Of a stretch of 64,000 nt of DNA, positions 35,123 through 45,751 are shown in pieces; position 1 is the first letter of the stretch, and each line of letters opens with the position of its first letter. This DNA is from Cytidiella melzeri (taxonomy: Eukaryota > Basidiomycota > Agaricomycetes > Polyporales > Irpicaceae). The DNA lies in assembly GCA_022592445.1 (NCBI GenBank), contig JABYQR010000155.1, forward strand, positions 1 to 64,000, read 5' to 3'. Below the pieces are notes generated by a model. That model had not been told where the DNA came from. It saw only the letters and a list, made by a program, of their open reading frames with translations, and searched no databases. The position numbers and the translations under genes are program-made.

Positions 35123-35880
35123 TGTCATGGATGGCCTGACTAGCCCTTAATTTTCGCAATTTACCTCTTGTTTTTATCTGTAAAACTCCGGGCTGCAGCT
35201 TAGTTGCAACCTTTCCTGCATAAACTCCTTTGCACGTCTATTAAGCGCCCGTATCACGTGGCTTAGACGCTCCACACGGTCACATTACTTGCTACTACAT
35301 CACACTGGCATGTGACTTAGCTTAAGTAAGCCCACATGGCTCCAGACACATGGCTCAGCCCATAGCTAGGGTTTGATGTCATAAATGACGTCCACATGGA
35401 CTCCTTATTGTTCTTTCCCTATTGTTCTCTTTATGGAAGGATGTTCTCACAGGTGTGGGAATGGAATACAATAGTTGGTCCCCTTTTAGATAGATTCTCT
35501 CACGAGTAGAGTTCTTGGCAAGGTCTAGACAATAGCTATTGTTCTCCTTTAGGTAGTTCTTTTGTTCTTCGTTCACACGGCTTCTTGCAAAGCCTGCCCT
35601 CAACATGGTCTGTGCGCAGGTCCCTGAAGTCTATATATACTGCTACATGTACGCTCCTAGCCCCCCATCTCGACCTCTTGGTCTTTACTGGGCTAGGTAA
35701 GCAAACCCCCTCTGTACTACATAGCTGGTAGTACCCAATACTAACTTGGTCTTTACTGGGCTAGCTACCTGAATAAGGTTTATAGTTGGTGAGAGCATTG
35801 TGCTACACGCCTGCCACCACCTCGTCGTCGTCGTCCACATCGTGTCCCTGTTTGTCACGTCGAGCCCTGTCTCCGTGTCA
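35123..35880 (+). repeat. 5' LTR of the chromovirus
   Basis: Starts TGTCATGG and ends CCGTGTCA. TATATATA lies at 35632-35639. A candidate 68-bp leader intron follows at 35697-35764 (GTAAGC, branch-like ACTAAC, GGGCTAG). No primer-binding site beginning TGG was seen after the LTR; the next bases are TTAGGTCGAGATCG, so the primer is unresolved. Confidence 0.94.
35697..35764 (+). other. Candidate leader intron in the 5' LTR, bounded by a 20-bp direct repeat
   Basis: CTTGGTCTTTACTGGGCTAG occurs at 35677-35696, just before the GTAAGC donor, and again as the last 20 bases of the intron (35745-35764). The same structure is at 42662-42729 in the 3' LTR. The LTR at 7005 lacks exactly these 68 bases. 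Splicing is inferred, not observed. Confidence 0.7.
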
Positions 35881-36031
35881 TTAGGTCGAGATCGTTGTGT
35901 AACCCCTGGGTTTATATCTCCTCCCCCACCGTTTACAAAAGTTTATTCCTGTTTGACGAGTACGTCTCCGGTCTCATCATACCGTTGAGCTACCACTTAC
36001 GTCGACCGTTTGAATCCCCCTGCGTTGTCTA

Positions 36032-36763
36032 GTGCCTAAGGACACGCGCACCCGTTTGTCTAAGGACCTCACTACCAACGAGCCTCAGCTCAAGAGGTGC
36101 CTCCCGCCTTCCTTCTTTGACGCTCTCGCTGCCAAGCGAAAGAGCGGTCAACCTCATCGCTGGTCTGACAAAGACCTGGTCGCCGTTGCCGACTACGTCT
36201 CCAAGAAACCGCCAGTGAAAGGCATCACTCTCACCGTCCCCTCGTACGAGGAAAATCGACAACTTCGCGCTTCTGCCAGAGCATACGGAGAACGCGTTGC
36301 CGAAGAACGTGCTCGCAACTTAGCAGAGCAACGTATCCACAAGCCCACACTCTCTGAGCGGCTTTCCAAGCTCCCTGCACCCACTCCCGCTCCCGCTGCA
36401 CCAAAACCGGTACTCCTTGATTTCAAAAAGTTGTCATCAGTCGACCTCATAGGCATCTTCAAGCCTAAGCTCACCGCTGTCCACACACGACTACAAGCTC
36501 TCACTGAGCTTCAAGAACTTCTCCATTGCGCGGACCCCGACCACCGCCGCGCTCTGCTTCACCTCGTCAATAAAGTCAACCGCTTCCTCAATCGACTTGA
36601 CGAACTCGCGCCAGTCACAGCAGACCGCGAGTGGCAACTTCTAGACTGGGGTTGCAAGGCAATTGGGAAGATCTCGTTTAAACAGCTTCGCAAGAATTAT
36701 AGCAAAGTTCTTGCCCAGCTTAACATAGTCAATAGAGATAGCTACTTCGACTGGATTAGATAG
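36032..36763 (+). CDS. ORF0: open frame between LTR and gag, conserved in two gypsy elements
   Basis: The frame is open for 243 codons with no recognised domain. It begins with a GTG codon (VPKDTRTRL…), and no in-frame ATG precedes it before an upstream stop, so the true start is unclear. The middle is Ala/Pro-rich (APTPAPAAPKP). The C-terminal part REWQLLDWGCKAIGKISF resembles REWRMLKKDWKSLGRISF in the equivalent frame of gypsy element 2 (43286-43996). It lies 117 bp ahead of gag. A gag-like or accessory role is possible but not shown. Confidence 0.65.
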   Translation: MPKDTRTRLSKDLTTNEPQLKRCLPPSFFDALAAKRKSGQPHRWSDKDLVAVADYVSKKPPVKGITLTVPSYEENRQLRASARAYGERVAEERARNLAEQRIHKPTLSERLSKLPAPTPAPAAPKPVLLDFKKLSSVDLIGIFKPKLTAVHTRLQALTELQELLHCADPDHRRALLHLVNKVNRFLNRLDELAPVTADREWQLLDWGCKAIGKISFKQLRKNYSKVLAQLNIVNRDSYFDWIR

Positions 36764-36879
36764 TCCAGAAAGTTTTGTCTGCCACGATTTGTGATAATTG
36801 CATCCACTTCTTTGATTCGAGCGCGGTCACAGACAACCACTTCTACTAAGAAAATCGACGACTCATCACCAAAGAAGAC

Positions 36880-38129
36880 ATGGACCCCAACCAGCCCGCT
36901 GCCCCCGCTGCTCCAGCTGCCCCAGTTGCCAATTTGAGCCAGCAAGACGTCCTAAATATACTGGGTGTCCTGTCACAGAGGATGGTTGACCTCACCAATC
37001 AAGTGGCTGCTTTGGCAGCCGTTCAGGCACCAGCCGTCGCCGCGGCCACGCATACGTCCCGAGAACGGAGTATTGTCGAGAAGCCCGTCTCTTTTAAGGG
37101 AAAAACGTCGTCGGAAGCAAGACTTTTCCGGCATGCTTTCATCGTCTGGGCTCAGAATCAGGGCAAGGCGTTCTTCCAGCAAGACGCGCAAGGCCAGGTC
37201 CGGGTGGACAACAACGGCGCGAGGATCTTTGATCCTCATAAACTCATCACAAGCGCCCTGTCCTTCATGCAGGAAGACGCAGCTGATTGGGCTCGTCCTC
37301 ACATCGAGGAGCTAGCCAATAGCAAACCAGCATTTGGAAATGACTGGGACACGTTTATCGAGGCCTTCAAGGCAAAGTTTGAGCCTATTGACGCGGTCAT
37401 GGAGGCCAAGACTAAGGTTACCGGCATGAAGCAGGGTAACAAACATTCGCCGCCCACATCTCGGAGTTCGAGACCTGGGCCCCTCGCACTGGCTGGAGCC
37501 AGCAGGACCTTTTCGACCGTCTCAAGTCGAGCTTGAGTACGGAATACCTTCAGCGCGTCTCTTATTTCCAGACCCGCGCCACAACCTACGATGCACTGAA
37601 GGACCAGTGCAAGGCAGTAGATGCTCAGCTAGCCGATCTACGCAACAGCACTGGGAAGGTCATGGTAGACAGTTCCTCGGGACATGGCAAGTCCCACCAG
37701 CAAGCGTTCCGCGACCCCAATGCAATGGAGATCGACGCATCCCGTTTCTCCGCCTCGTTTGACTTGCTCTTTGCGGGTCTAGGCAAACAGGAGATCTTCC
37801 AGAAATGGAAGAAGGAGATGAGCAAGCGCTGCTCGGTTTGCGGATCTGAGAGTCACAAGAAGAGGGACTCAAAGCACCCCGATGACCCGGTCTGCAACCA
37901 CTGCGGTGGCACCGGTCACTGGGGGGCAGTTTGCCTAAAACGGCTCCAAGGCGTCCCTAAGGGACAAAAGGTTGCCGCTACCTCGTCGACCTCGTCGACC
38001 GCTACTACTGCAGCCAAGCAAGACGCGTCCAACGACAAGGATGCTAAAATTGCTGCGCTCAAGGACATGCTTGACATCCAGAAGAAGCAAATGGATGAGA
38101 TGGCAGCAAAAATTAATGCGGTTTTTTGA
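36880..38129 (+). pseudogene. Chromovirus gag, one frameshift
   Basis: ATG at 36880 begins MDPNQPAAPAAPAAP. The capsid-like region runs from about residue 70 (EKPVSFKGKTSSEARLFRHA) to FKAKFEPIDAVMEAKTK. One base is lost near 37445, after KQGNK; the second half continues in the next frame. Two zinc knuckles near 37835-37935 read CSVCGSESHKK and CNHCGGTGHWGAVC. It ends at a TGA (38127-38129) directly after a run of six T. Confidence 0.9.
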
Positions 38130-41100
38130 AGCGGACTCGTGACACAGCCGCAGCTGCGAGTCCCCCAGATACCCTGTCCTTGCCTCCTTCGTCGTCCTCA
38201 TCTTCTGCCTCGTCTTCCTCGTGTACAACGTCTACTCCATGCCCGTCATCTACTATCTCCTCGTGTACTATATCGTCGCTAGATCGGTTATCGTCTCATT
38301 TCCGTGTACATGTACTAGTTAAAGGTCTGAATAGAAGCATTCGCGTTCCTGCTATGATCGATTCAGGAGCTACGGCTTTATTCATCAGTCACCAGTTCGT
38401 CAAGAAGCATAAAATTATTCAGCACCGCTCGAAAGGGTTATCTCATTGCATAACATTGACGGAACTAAGAATAAAGCTGGCGGATTAACGCACTTCGTTC
38501 GCCTTACACTCACAGTTGGAGATCACACTGAAAAGGCAGAGTTTCTCGTCACGGACTTAGGTCCAGAAGACATTATTCTTGGGCTACCATGGCTCAAGCG
38601 CGTAAACCCTACTGTCAACTGGGAAAAAGGAGAAATGACAATTCCGAGCGGCTCTGAAGAATCTCCTAATGAACCTTTCCAGAAGGTTGACGGTAATCGC
38701 AAAGAACGTAGGCAGTGGGTCAAAGCCGGTATCATCCAAGACACCACTGACGAAGTCTGGTGCATGGCTGGCTTCACCTACTCTACTAAGCTTGCTGCCG
38801 AAGCAAACGAAGCTAAAGCTCAGCGCTCCTTCGAAGACATTGTTCCATCAGAGTATCACAGACACGCTAAAGTCTTCTCTGAGGAAGAGTCTAATCGGCT
38901 ACCCCAGCATCAGCCCTGGGACCATTCGATTGATCTCAAACCAGACGCTCCTGAGACCATCAAATCGAAAGTTTATCCTATGCCCCTGAACGAACAAGCC
39001 GAGCTTGACAAGTTCATTCAGGAGAACCTATCAAAAGGTTACATTACGCCTTCTAAGTCTCCGATGGCTTCTCCGGTCTTCTTCATCAAAAAGAAGGATA
39101 ACAAACTCCGACTTATTCAGGACTATCGAAAACTCAACGACATCACTGTGAAAAACCGCTACCCTCTACCGCTTGCCACCGACATCATCAACAAGCTCAA
39201 GGGTGCAAAGATCTTCACCAAATTCGATGTTCGTTGGGGATATCACAATGTCCGCATCAAAGAAGGAGATGAGTACAAAGCGGCTTTCGTTACCAACCGA
39301 GGACTCTTCGAACCTAAAGTCATGTTCTTCGGTCTCACGAACTCACCTGCTACCTTCCAAGCTCTGATGGACAACATCTTCGCCGACCTCGTGGCCGAGG
39401 GCAAGGTGGCTGTCTATCTAGATGACATCTTGATCTGGAGCAACAACCTGACAGAGCACCGCAAGGTTGTTCATGAAGTCCTCGAGCGACTTCAGCAGCA
39501 CGATCTGTATCTTCGTCCGGAAAAGTGCGAGTTTGAGAAATCTGAGATCGAGTACCTTGGATTGATCATTCGCGCCGGCGAAGTAGCTATGGACCCTGTC
39601 AAAGTCCAAGCAGTTTCTACGTGGCCCACACCCAAGAACCTCAAAGAAGTCAGAGGATTCATCGGGTTCGCCAATTTCTACCGCCGCTTCATTCAAGACT
39701 TCTCAAAGCACGCACGGCCTCTACACGACCTGACTAAGAAGGACGTACCGTTGTCTGGGGTCCAGCACAAGAGACTGCCTTCACGTTGCTAAAGAAGGCC
39801 TTTACCACTAAGCCTATCTTGGCAGTCTGGGACCCTGAACTCCCTACACGTCTAGAAGTCGATGCCTCGGGCTATGCGACCGGTGGAATCATCTCCCAGA
39901 AATCGAAGGAAGATGGATTCTACCACCCTATCGCCTACCGGTCCGCATCTATGACTGAAGCAGAACGTAACTACGAAATCTTTGATCGGGAGATGTTAGC
40001 CATCACCGAAGCTCTCAAAGATTGGCGCCACTACCTTGAGGGGCTCAAGGAACCGTTTGAGATCTGGACAGATCACGCAAACCTGCAGTACTGGAAGACT
40101 GCGCAACACCTCACTCGACGTCAAGCACGTTGGTCATTACTTTTGGCTGACTTCGACTTCGTGTTGGTACACAAGCCCGGTAGTACCATGATACACGCTG
40201 ATCCTCTCTCTCGTCTTCACTCTCACGCTGTCACGGACGAAGAAGACAACAAGGATCAGGTGGTACTGAAACCGGAACACTTCCGCATCCTCGCCACCAG
40301 TGCACTTGCCACTGCTTCTCCGCTCGAATCAAAGATCCGAGAATGCACGGAACAAGAAGCAGAAGTCGCACAAGCTCTCGCTACCCTTCGAAAGAAGGGT
40401 CCTCGCAAACTTGTCGGCGGTTTACTCGAATGGGAAGAGAGTGACGGACTCATCTATTACAAGGGAAAACTTTATATCCCTAATAACAAAGAGCTCCGTT
40501 ACGAAATTGTCAAATCTTGCCATGACACACCCGCGGCTGGTCATCCGGGCAAACACGGCACCATAGAGCTAGTCTCACGACACTATTGGTGGCCAAAGAT
40601 GAATGCCTTCATCGAGACTTACGTACTAGGTTGTGATCGCTGCCAACGCTACAAGTCAGCTCCACACCCTAAAGCAGTACTACAGCCTCAGGAAACTCCG
40701 GCCGGACCTTGGGAACACGTCGGTGTAGATCTCATCACTCAGCTGCCACCCTCTAAGGGATTCGATTCGATCGCGGTCTACGTTGACCACTACTCCGATC
40801 AAACGCACATCATCCCTACTACCACTAGGTTAACGCTGAGGGGATTGCCGATCTACACTACAAAGAAGTATTCCGACTTCACGGCATTCCCAAGAAGGTG
40901 TTCTCTGACCGAGGACCCCAGTTTGCAGCGCGCTTCATGCGTGCGCTCTATCACCGCCTGGGCATAGAGACTGGTTTTACGACCGCCTATCATCCGCAAG
41001 GAAATGGCAAAGTCGAACGCAAAAACCAGGATATCGAACAGTATCTGCGTCTATTCTGTCAGCAACGACAAGACGACTGGGTCGATCATCTACCGGCGGC

Positions 41101-41930
41101 TGAGTTTGCACTCAACTCGCGAGTACACGCGGGTAACTCCCAAACACCGTTTGAAGTCATCTACGGATATCGCCCCGACTTCACTATACCAGTTGGCAAG
41201 CGAAGCAATATCCCTTCACTCGATGAGCGCCTTGATAATATGGCTCGAGTACGCAAGGAGACCGAAGCAGCTCTTCGTCTAAGCAAGAAAAGATGAAGCA
41301 ACTTACGAGTCTGAGAACGCTCTCCACGCGTCTTCCAAGTAGGGGACATGGTCTGGCTGAACGCTAAGAACGTCCAGATTCACCAGGCTACCCCTAAACT
41401 CGGTCCTCGACAACTCGGCCCGTACAAAGTCATGAACGCATTGGCGATCTCGATTACAAACTCGATCTACCCAGCTATCTCCGAATCCACCCCGTCTTCC
41501 ATATCAACCGTCTAAGTCCCTGGCACGACAACGGCAAAGACGTACCTCCACCTCCTGATCCTATCGTCATAGAAGGAGAAGAACAGTATGTCGTCGAAAA
41601 GTGTTAGACAGCAGGCTACACGGACGTTGGAAGAAATTGCAATTCCTTGTCAAATGGGAAGGGTATTCAGACGGACACAATAGCTGGGAACCGGTTGAAA
41701 ACCTCGAGAATAGTCAAGAAGCGATTGACGACTTCTACAAAGCAAACCCCGGAGCGCCCCGGGTCATCAAAGCTTCACTCTTCGCGGATCTCCGCTCGCA
41801 CTTTCGGGAATTCAATACCCAGACCGACCCCGCTTTCCTTCGCACGATCTATCCATCTACATACGATCTTAGCTGGGATGAAGGCAAACACATGGTCTGG
41901 ATATCTCAAGAACATCACACTGACGGGTAA
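38126..41930 (+). pseudogene. Chromovirus pol: protease, RT, RNase H, integrase, chromodomain
   Basis: Domain order and key residues: protease IDSGATALF (38358), RT LIQDYRKLND and YLDDILI (near 39420), RNase H VDASGYATGG and REMLAITEALK. The integrase HHCC finger ends in CDRCQRYK, with catalytic Asp in VGVDLI, Asp in FSDRGPQF and Glu in KVERKNQD. The GPY-type region GPRQLGPYKV precedes HPVFHINRLSPW. The chromodomain runs from KVLDSRLHGRWKK through FLVKWEGYSDGHNSWEP to about 41760; such domains steer integration to marked chromatin. Frames break near 38448, 39755, 40835, 41290, 41450 and 41597, so the polyprotein cannot be made whole. Confidence 0.93.
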
Positions 41931-42075
41931 CGTCGAGTCAACGACACCAGAAGGGGAGAAACTTCCTAGCATCCTTCTGACTAGACAATCGGGGCAATTC
42001 TGCTGAATCCCTGTAGACGGGTAGAAGACCTCTATCACCACAGCACAGTGATGCTTCGCGAGGACGCTCGATTTT

Positions 42076-42088
42076 AGGAGGGGGGTAA
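42076..42088 (+). promoter_or_regulatory. Polypurine tract of the chromovirus
   Basis: The purine run AGGAGGGGGG followed by TAA directly precedes the TG of the 3' LTR, the expected plus-strand primer site for reverse transcription. Confidence 0.75.
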
Positions 42089-42845
42089 TGTCATGGATGG
42101 CCTGACTAGCCCTTAATTTTCGCAATTTACCTCTTGTTTTTATCTGTAAAACTCCGGGCTACAACCTAGTTTCAATTCTCTCTGCATAAACTCCTTTGCA
42201 CGTCTATTAAGCGCCCGTATCACGTGGCTTAGACGCTCCACACGGTCACATTACTTGCTACTACGTCACACTGGCATGTGACTTAGCTTAAGTAAGACCA
42301 CATGGCTACAGACACATGGCTCAGCCCATAGCTAGGGTTTGACGTCATAGATACCTCCACATGGGCTCCTTATTGTTCTTTCCCTATTGTTCTCTTTATG
42401 GAAGGATGTTCTCACAGGTGTGGGAATGGAATACAATAGTTGGTCTCCTTTTAGATAGATTCTCTCACGGGTAGAGTTCTTGGCAAGGTCTAGACAATAG
42501 CTATTGTTCTCCTTTAGGTAGTTCTTTTGTTCTTCGTTCACACGGCTTCTTGCAAAGCCTGCCCTCAACATGGTCTGTGCGCAGGTCCCTGAAGTCTATA
42601 TATACTGCTACATGTACGCTCCTAGCCCCCCATCTCGACCTCTTGGTCTTTACTGGGCTAGGTAAGCAAACCCCCTCTGTACTACATAGCTGGTAGTACC
42701 CAATACTAACTTGGTCTTTACTGGGCTAGCTACCTGAATAAGGTTTATAGTTGGTGAGAGCATTGTGCTACACGCCTGCCACCACCTCGTCGTCGTCGTC
42801 CACATCGTGTCCCTGTTTGTCACGTCGAGCCCTGTCTCCGTGTCA
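42089..42845 (+). repeat. 3' LTR of the chromovirus
   Basis: Homologous to 35123-35880, with the same 68-bp intron-like segment at 42662-42729. It is followed by the TTGTG target duplication and then the first part of gypsy element 2 gag on the minus strand. Confidence 0.94.
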
Positions 42846-43285
42846 TTGTGAACTATGGTCGTAATCGCTTCTCCCTCAACTGTGTGGGTAAAGGCCCTTT
42901 GGGCTATGTTGAGGTTGTGGAATATGTGCTGCTCGAAGTTCTCGACTGAAGGGTTATAGACAATCGGTGCAATTTTTCCAAAAGGAACCGGGTGGGTGAG
43001 GTTGGCAGCGGGGGCAGCGTTAGATCCGGCGTTGGATTGAGAGGCCATTGCTTCTAATTTCTTAGTTAGCAAAGGATAAGCGAAATACTATCTATAGTAT
43101 AAGAGGAAGAGAAACACCACTTTTCACACATTGAACTCTTGTCAGAGTTGTTCACACATTAAATCCTTTTCAGGAAGTTGTCACCAATTAAAATGAGGCT
43201 TGTCAGCCCATACATTTTATTCCATTTCTGCATATACAAAGGCGTTCATTTCGAACAGCCCTTCTAGTAACTCTAAGATATAACC

Positions 43286-43996
43286 TCATCTTCGGTGTAT
43301 GTCCACAAAACTAATTCTACCCAAACTTTTCCAGTCCTTTTTCAACATTCTCCATTCCCTATTCAACATCTTGTCTGTATGGTTCTCCTTGAGCCACTGT
43401 TCTATCATGTAGACCCGACCAATCAGCAGCTGAACATTTTTGCGACGAGTGTTGAGCCGTGCATCTGAAGATTGGCCACCACTTGCGAAAGAGGCGTTCA
43501 GCTTGTTGAGCACAGGCTCAAGCCTTTGGCAGGCTGCTGTGATCATGGGTTCAAACTCCTGTTGACGAAGCATAAGCTTTGTCTTACTAAAGTGGAGATT
43601 GGAGGGAAGAGGAGTGGAAGTGGGAACATGAGTGCAACTGTTTCGATCTTTGATTTGCTGAAAAAGAGTGAGCTTTTCAGCTTTCTCCTTCTCCTGCTTC
43701 TCAATTCTATCGAGAAGATTTTGCTGAGACATGAGGCTAGAGAGCTGTCTCATACGAGCTTGATTCTTTTCATGCTCAATGGTGGTGCGAGCTTGCTCTT
43801 TAAGATTGATCCTCTTGATGAGAGGTTTGTTGTCTGGGTACTTGACACGGCGGGGCTTGCCGGTGTCTTTGAACTTGTTGAGAGTGTCCTTGAAGATTGC
43901 GAAGCGTTCTTGAAGTCCAGTGACTTCATTGCGGACGGGGATGGAGTAGGGAGCCTTGCGGCCGGTCTTAGCAGCAACATAGCGGGACAGTGGCAT
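43286..43996 (-). CDS. ORF0 of gypsy element 2
   Basis: A 236-codon frame beginning MPLSRYVAAKTGRKAP, 238 bp upstream of gag on the same strand. It is basic and helical-looking, with a Gln/Glu/Lys-rich middle (LDRIEKQEKEKAEK) that could form a coiled coil. The C-terminal REWRMLKKDWKSLGRISF resembles ORF0 of the chromovirus. The frame is intact although pol of the same element has decayed. It matches no family that I recognise. Confidence 0.65.
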   Translation of the reverse strand: MPLSRYVAAKTGRKAPYSIPVRNEVTGLQERFAIFKDTLNKFKDTGKPRRVKYPDNKPLIKRINLKEQARTTIEHEKNQARMRQLSSLMSQQNLLDRIEKQEKEKAEKLTLFQQIKDRNSCTHVPTSTPLPSNLHFSKTKLMLRQQEFEPMITAACQRLEPVLNKLNASFASGGQSSDARLNTRRKNVQLLIGRVYMIEQWLKENHTDKMLNREWRMLKKDWKSLGRISFVDIHRR

Positions 43997-44574
43997 GGTG
44001 ACTGTGTGACAAAGGGTAATGAGCTTGTCAGCTCAGTGGTGTGCGAAACAAATCTCCATAAAGGAGAGGTCCTGTGTGTGCGTGGGGTAGTGCCGGCGTC
44101 AGCCTGGACTCTCTCTCCAGGTCCGGTGGTGAAAGGATCTCCATCATGGTTCCACCCGTGCGGCAAATGGTTGGCGGATCAGTATTACACTGACCCAAAG
44201 TCTGGCCAGAACAAGTTACCCGTCTTTGTGCCTAGGCACTCATGGGTTTCTAGTCCTGTTGTCTAGCTCTTATAACGGGCTGTCTGACACCAGACTCCAC
44301 TATCGCCTGTGGGGAGGCACACTTTCAACATGTTAGCATAATGCCAACCCCTGCTCTGATCAGCTCTAGGAGCGTCGGGCGAGAGGGTGATTCAAGTTGT
44401 GCACATCAAGGCAAAGCCTAGACATGACTACCACTTCAAGCCTATGATCCGGCTACCTCTATTTCTAGGAGATTTGTAGAGGGGCCCACGCACAGGCACA
44501 AGACCTAGAAGAAAGGGAAAAGAAACCTCCATCACGTCCAGAGACGTGAGGGAGTAGGGGCAGTCTTATCCAAA

Positions 44575-45287
44575 TGTAACAGTTAGGGTTACACTCACCA
44601 GATAAGTGTTTAGCTTGAGGGGGAGATAGAGATATAGAGAGTAGAGTGTTGATGAGAGTGAGTACTGGGGAGTACGGAGTAGTCCTTGATCAACAGAGTG
44701 GATAAGACTGAGGGGATATGCCCTCAGGAGTGCCTCTATATATACATGAAGGGGAGGACCCCAGGTACTACCCTAAGACCCCTAATACCTACATGAGTAA
44801 GCAAAGTAATCTACCTTACTAAGCATGCCCTATGCCCTAGTGGTGCCACTTCAATAATCAACCAATAGCAATTGTCCCCATGACCTGACCCCATGACCCA
44901 GTCCCAAGGCTAGACTTGTTCTAGCTTGTTCTAAGACAAGGCTAGACTTTTCCAGAAGGTGCTAAGAACTATGACATCATCTAATGGAATGTTCTATACT
45001 ATGACATCATAGTTCCAGCATGTTCCACAAGGTTCCAGAGAGTTCTATCATGTGATACACAGATAAGGAAAGGAGCACATCAGCGCATCAGAGACAGATG
45101 GCACATCAGCGCATCAAATGATAGGCACTGAGAATAAGCGCCGGAATAAGTGCTGATAAGCGCCAGATAAGCGCCTAAATAGACGCCGGATAAGCGCTGG
45201 ATAAGCGCTTGACAAGCGCTTGAATATTCCCAATAGTACCGTTGCCTGGTAAGGCAAATCTTGTAGAAACATTGAAAATCTGTGACA
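44575..45287 (-). repeat. Family-3 LTR, minus orientation; possibly the 5' LTR of gypsy element 2
   Basis: Reverse complement of the LTRs at 26160 and 31920. It lies 578 bp upstream of ORF0 in the same orientation, and its donor-like GTGAGT could splice to TTCTTCTAG near 44509. The outer pentamers CCAAA and CCAAG match at 4 of 5 bases, so a solo insertion with one mutated base is the alternative. Confidence 0.8.
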
Positions 45288-45751
45288 CCAAGTGTTTCGG
45301 ACGCGGGTCGGAGCAATGATAGAAGAAAATTGACTTGCAAACCTTGTTTCAGGAAGACTCCTATCACGCCACGCTGTGCGACTCTTGGACGGCGCCTCAT
45401 CACCTGCTTGCAACGGTTAGCGCCCCTTCAGCGTAAGGACGCGCGCCGCTTCTCCGCGTCGACCAACGCTGTGTCCTGCCAGGCGTCAACCTGCTGGCCA
45501 TTTTGCTTCTGTGGACGGAAGTACTCTGCCACCATGTTTCCTCGCTGTTGCGTTTGGGTTTAAAACAAAGAAGGAAAGGTTTAGGAGAGGGATTTTTAGG
45601 TATATAAAAGGCGTTGCATGTACTGCGTAGAAAATCAATCAATCCCCATCCCAGTTCTCAGAGTTCATTTACGCTTTGCGCTCGCGTTGAGGGAGTCTCT
45701 TCGCACCAATAGCTGTAGCCTCTCCTGCATTGCTTCATTGCGTCTTTCTCC

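Larger units (their letters stand above)
35123..42845 (+). mobile_element. Full-length Ty3/gypsy chromovirus inserted in gypsy element 2 gag
   Basis: Two LTRs (35123-35880 and 42089-42845) flank ORF0, gag and pol. The pentamer TTGTG flanks the whole element (35118-35122 and 42846-42850). The LTRs differ at roughly 20-25 positions by eye (about 97% identical), so insertion is not very recent. A C-terminal chromodomain places it among chromoviruses. Several frameshifts in gag and pol make this copy defective. Confidence 0.96.
31594..44574 (-). mobile_element. Ty3/gypsy element 2, minus strand, truncated and split by two insertions
   Basis: Reading from right to left it has a long leader, ORF0 (43996-43286), gag (start 43047), then protease and reverse transcriptase down to 31594 where it ends abruptly. 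The chromovirus at 35123-42845 interrupts gag and a solo LTR at 31920-32643 interrupts reverse transcriptase; removing each plus one target-duplication copy restores the frame. Its own 5' LTR may be the family-3 LTR at 44575-45287, which has the right position and orientation. RNase H, integrase and 3' LTR are missing. Confidence 0.85.

Noticed and set aside
35881..35900. tRNA primer-binding site just after the chromovirus 5' LTR
   Set aside because: The sequence does not begin with TGG and no complementary tRNA 3' end could be named from memory; self-priming was not demonstrable either.
44575..45287. Short minus frames joining family-3 LTR to neighbouring sequence
   Set aside because: The same peptide appears at 26160 and 31920 because it is LTR sequence; it is not a protein-coding gene.
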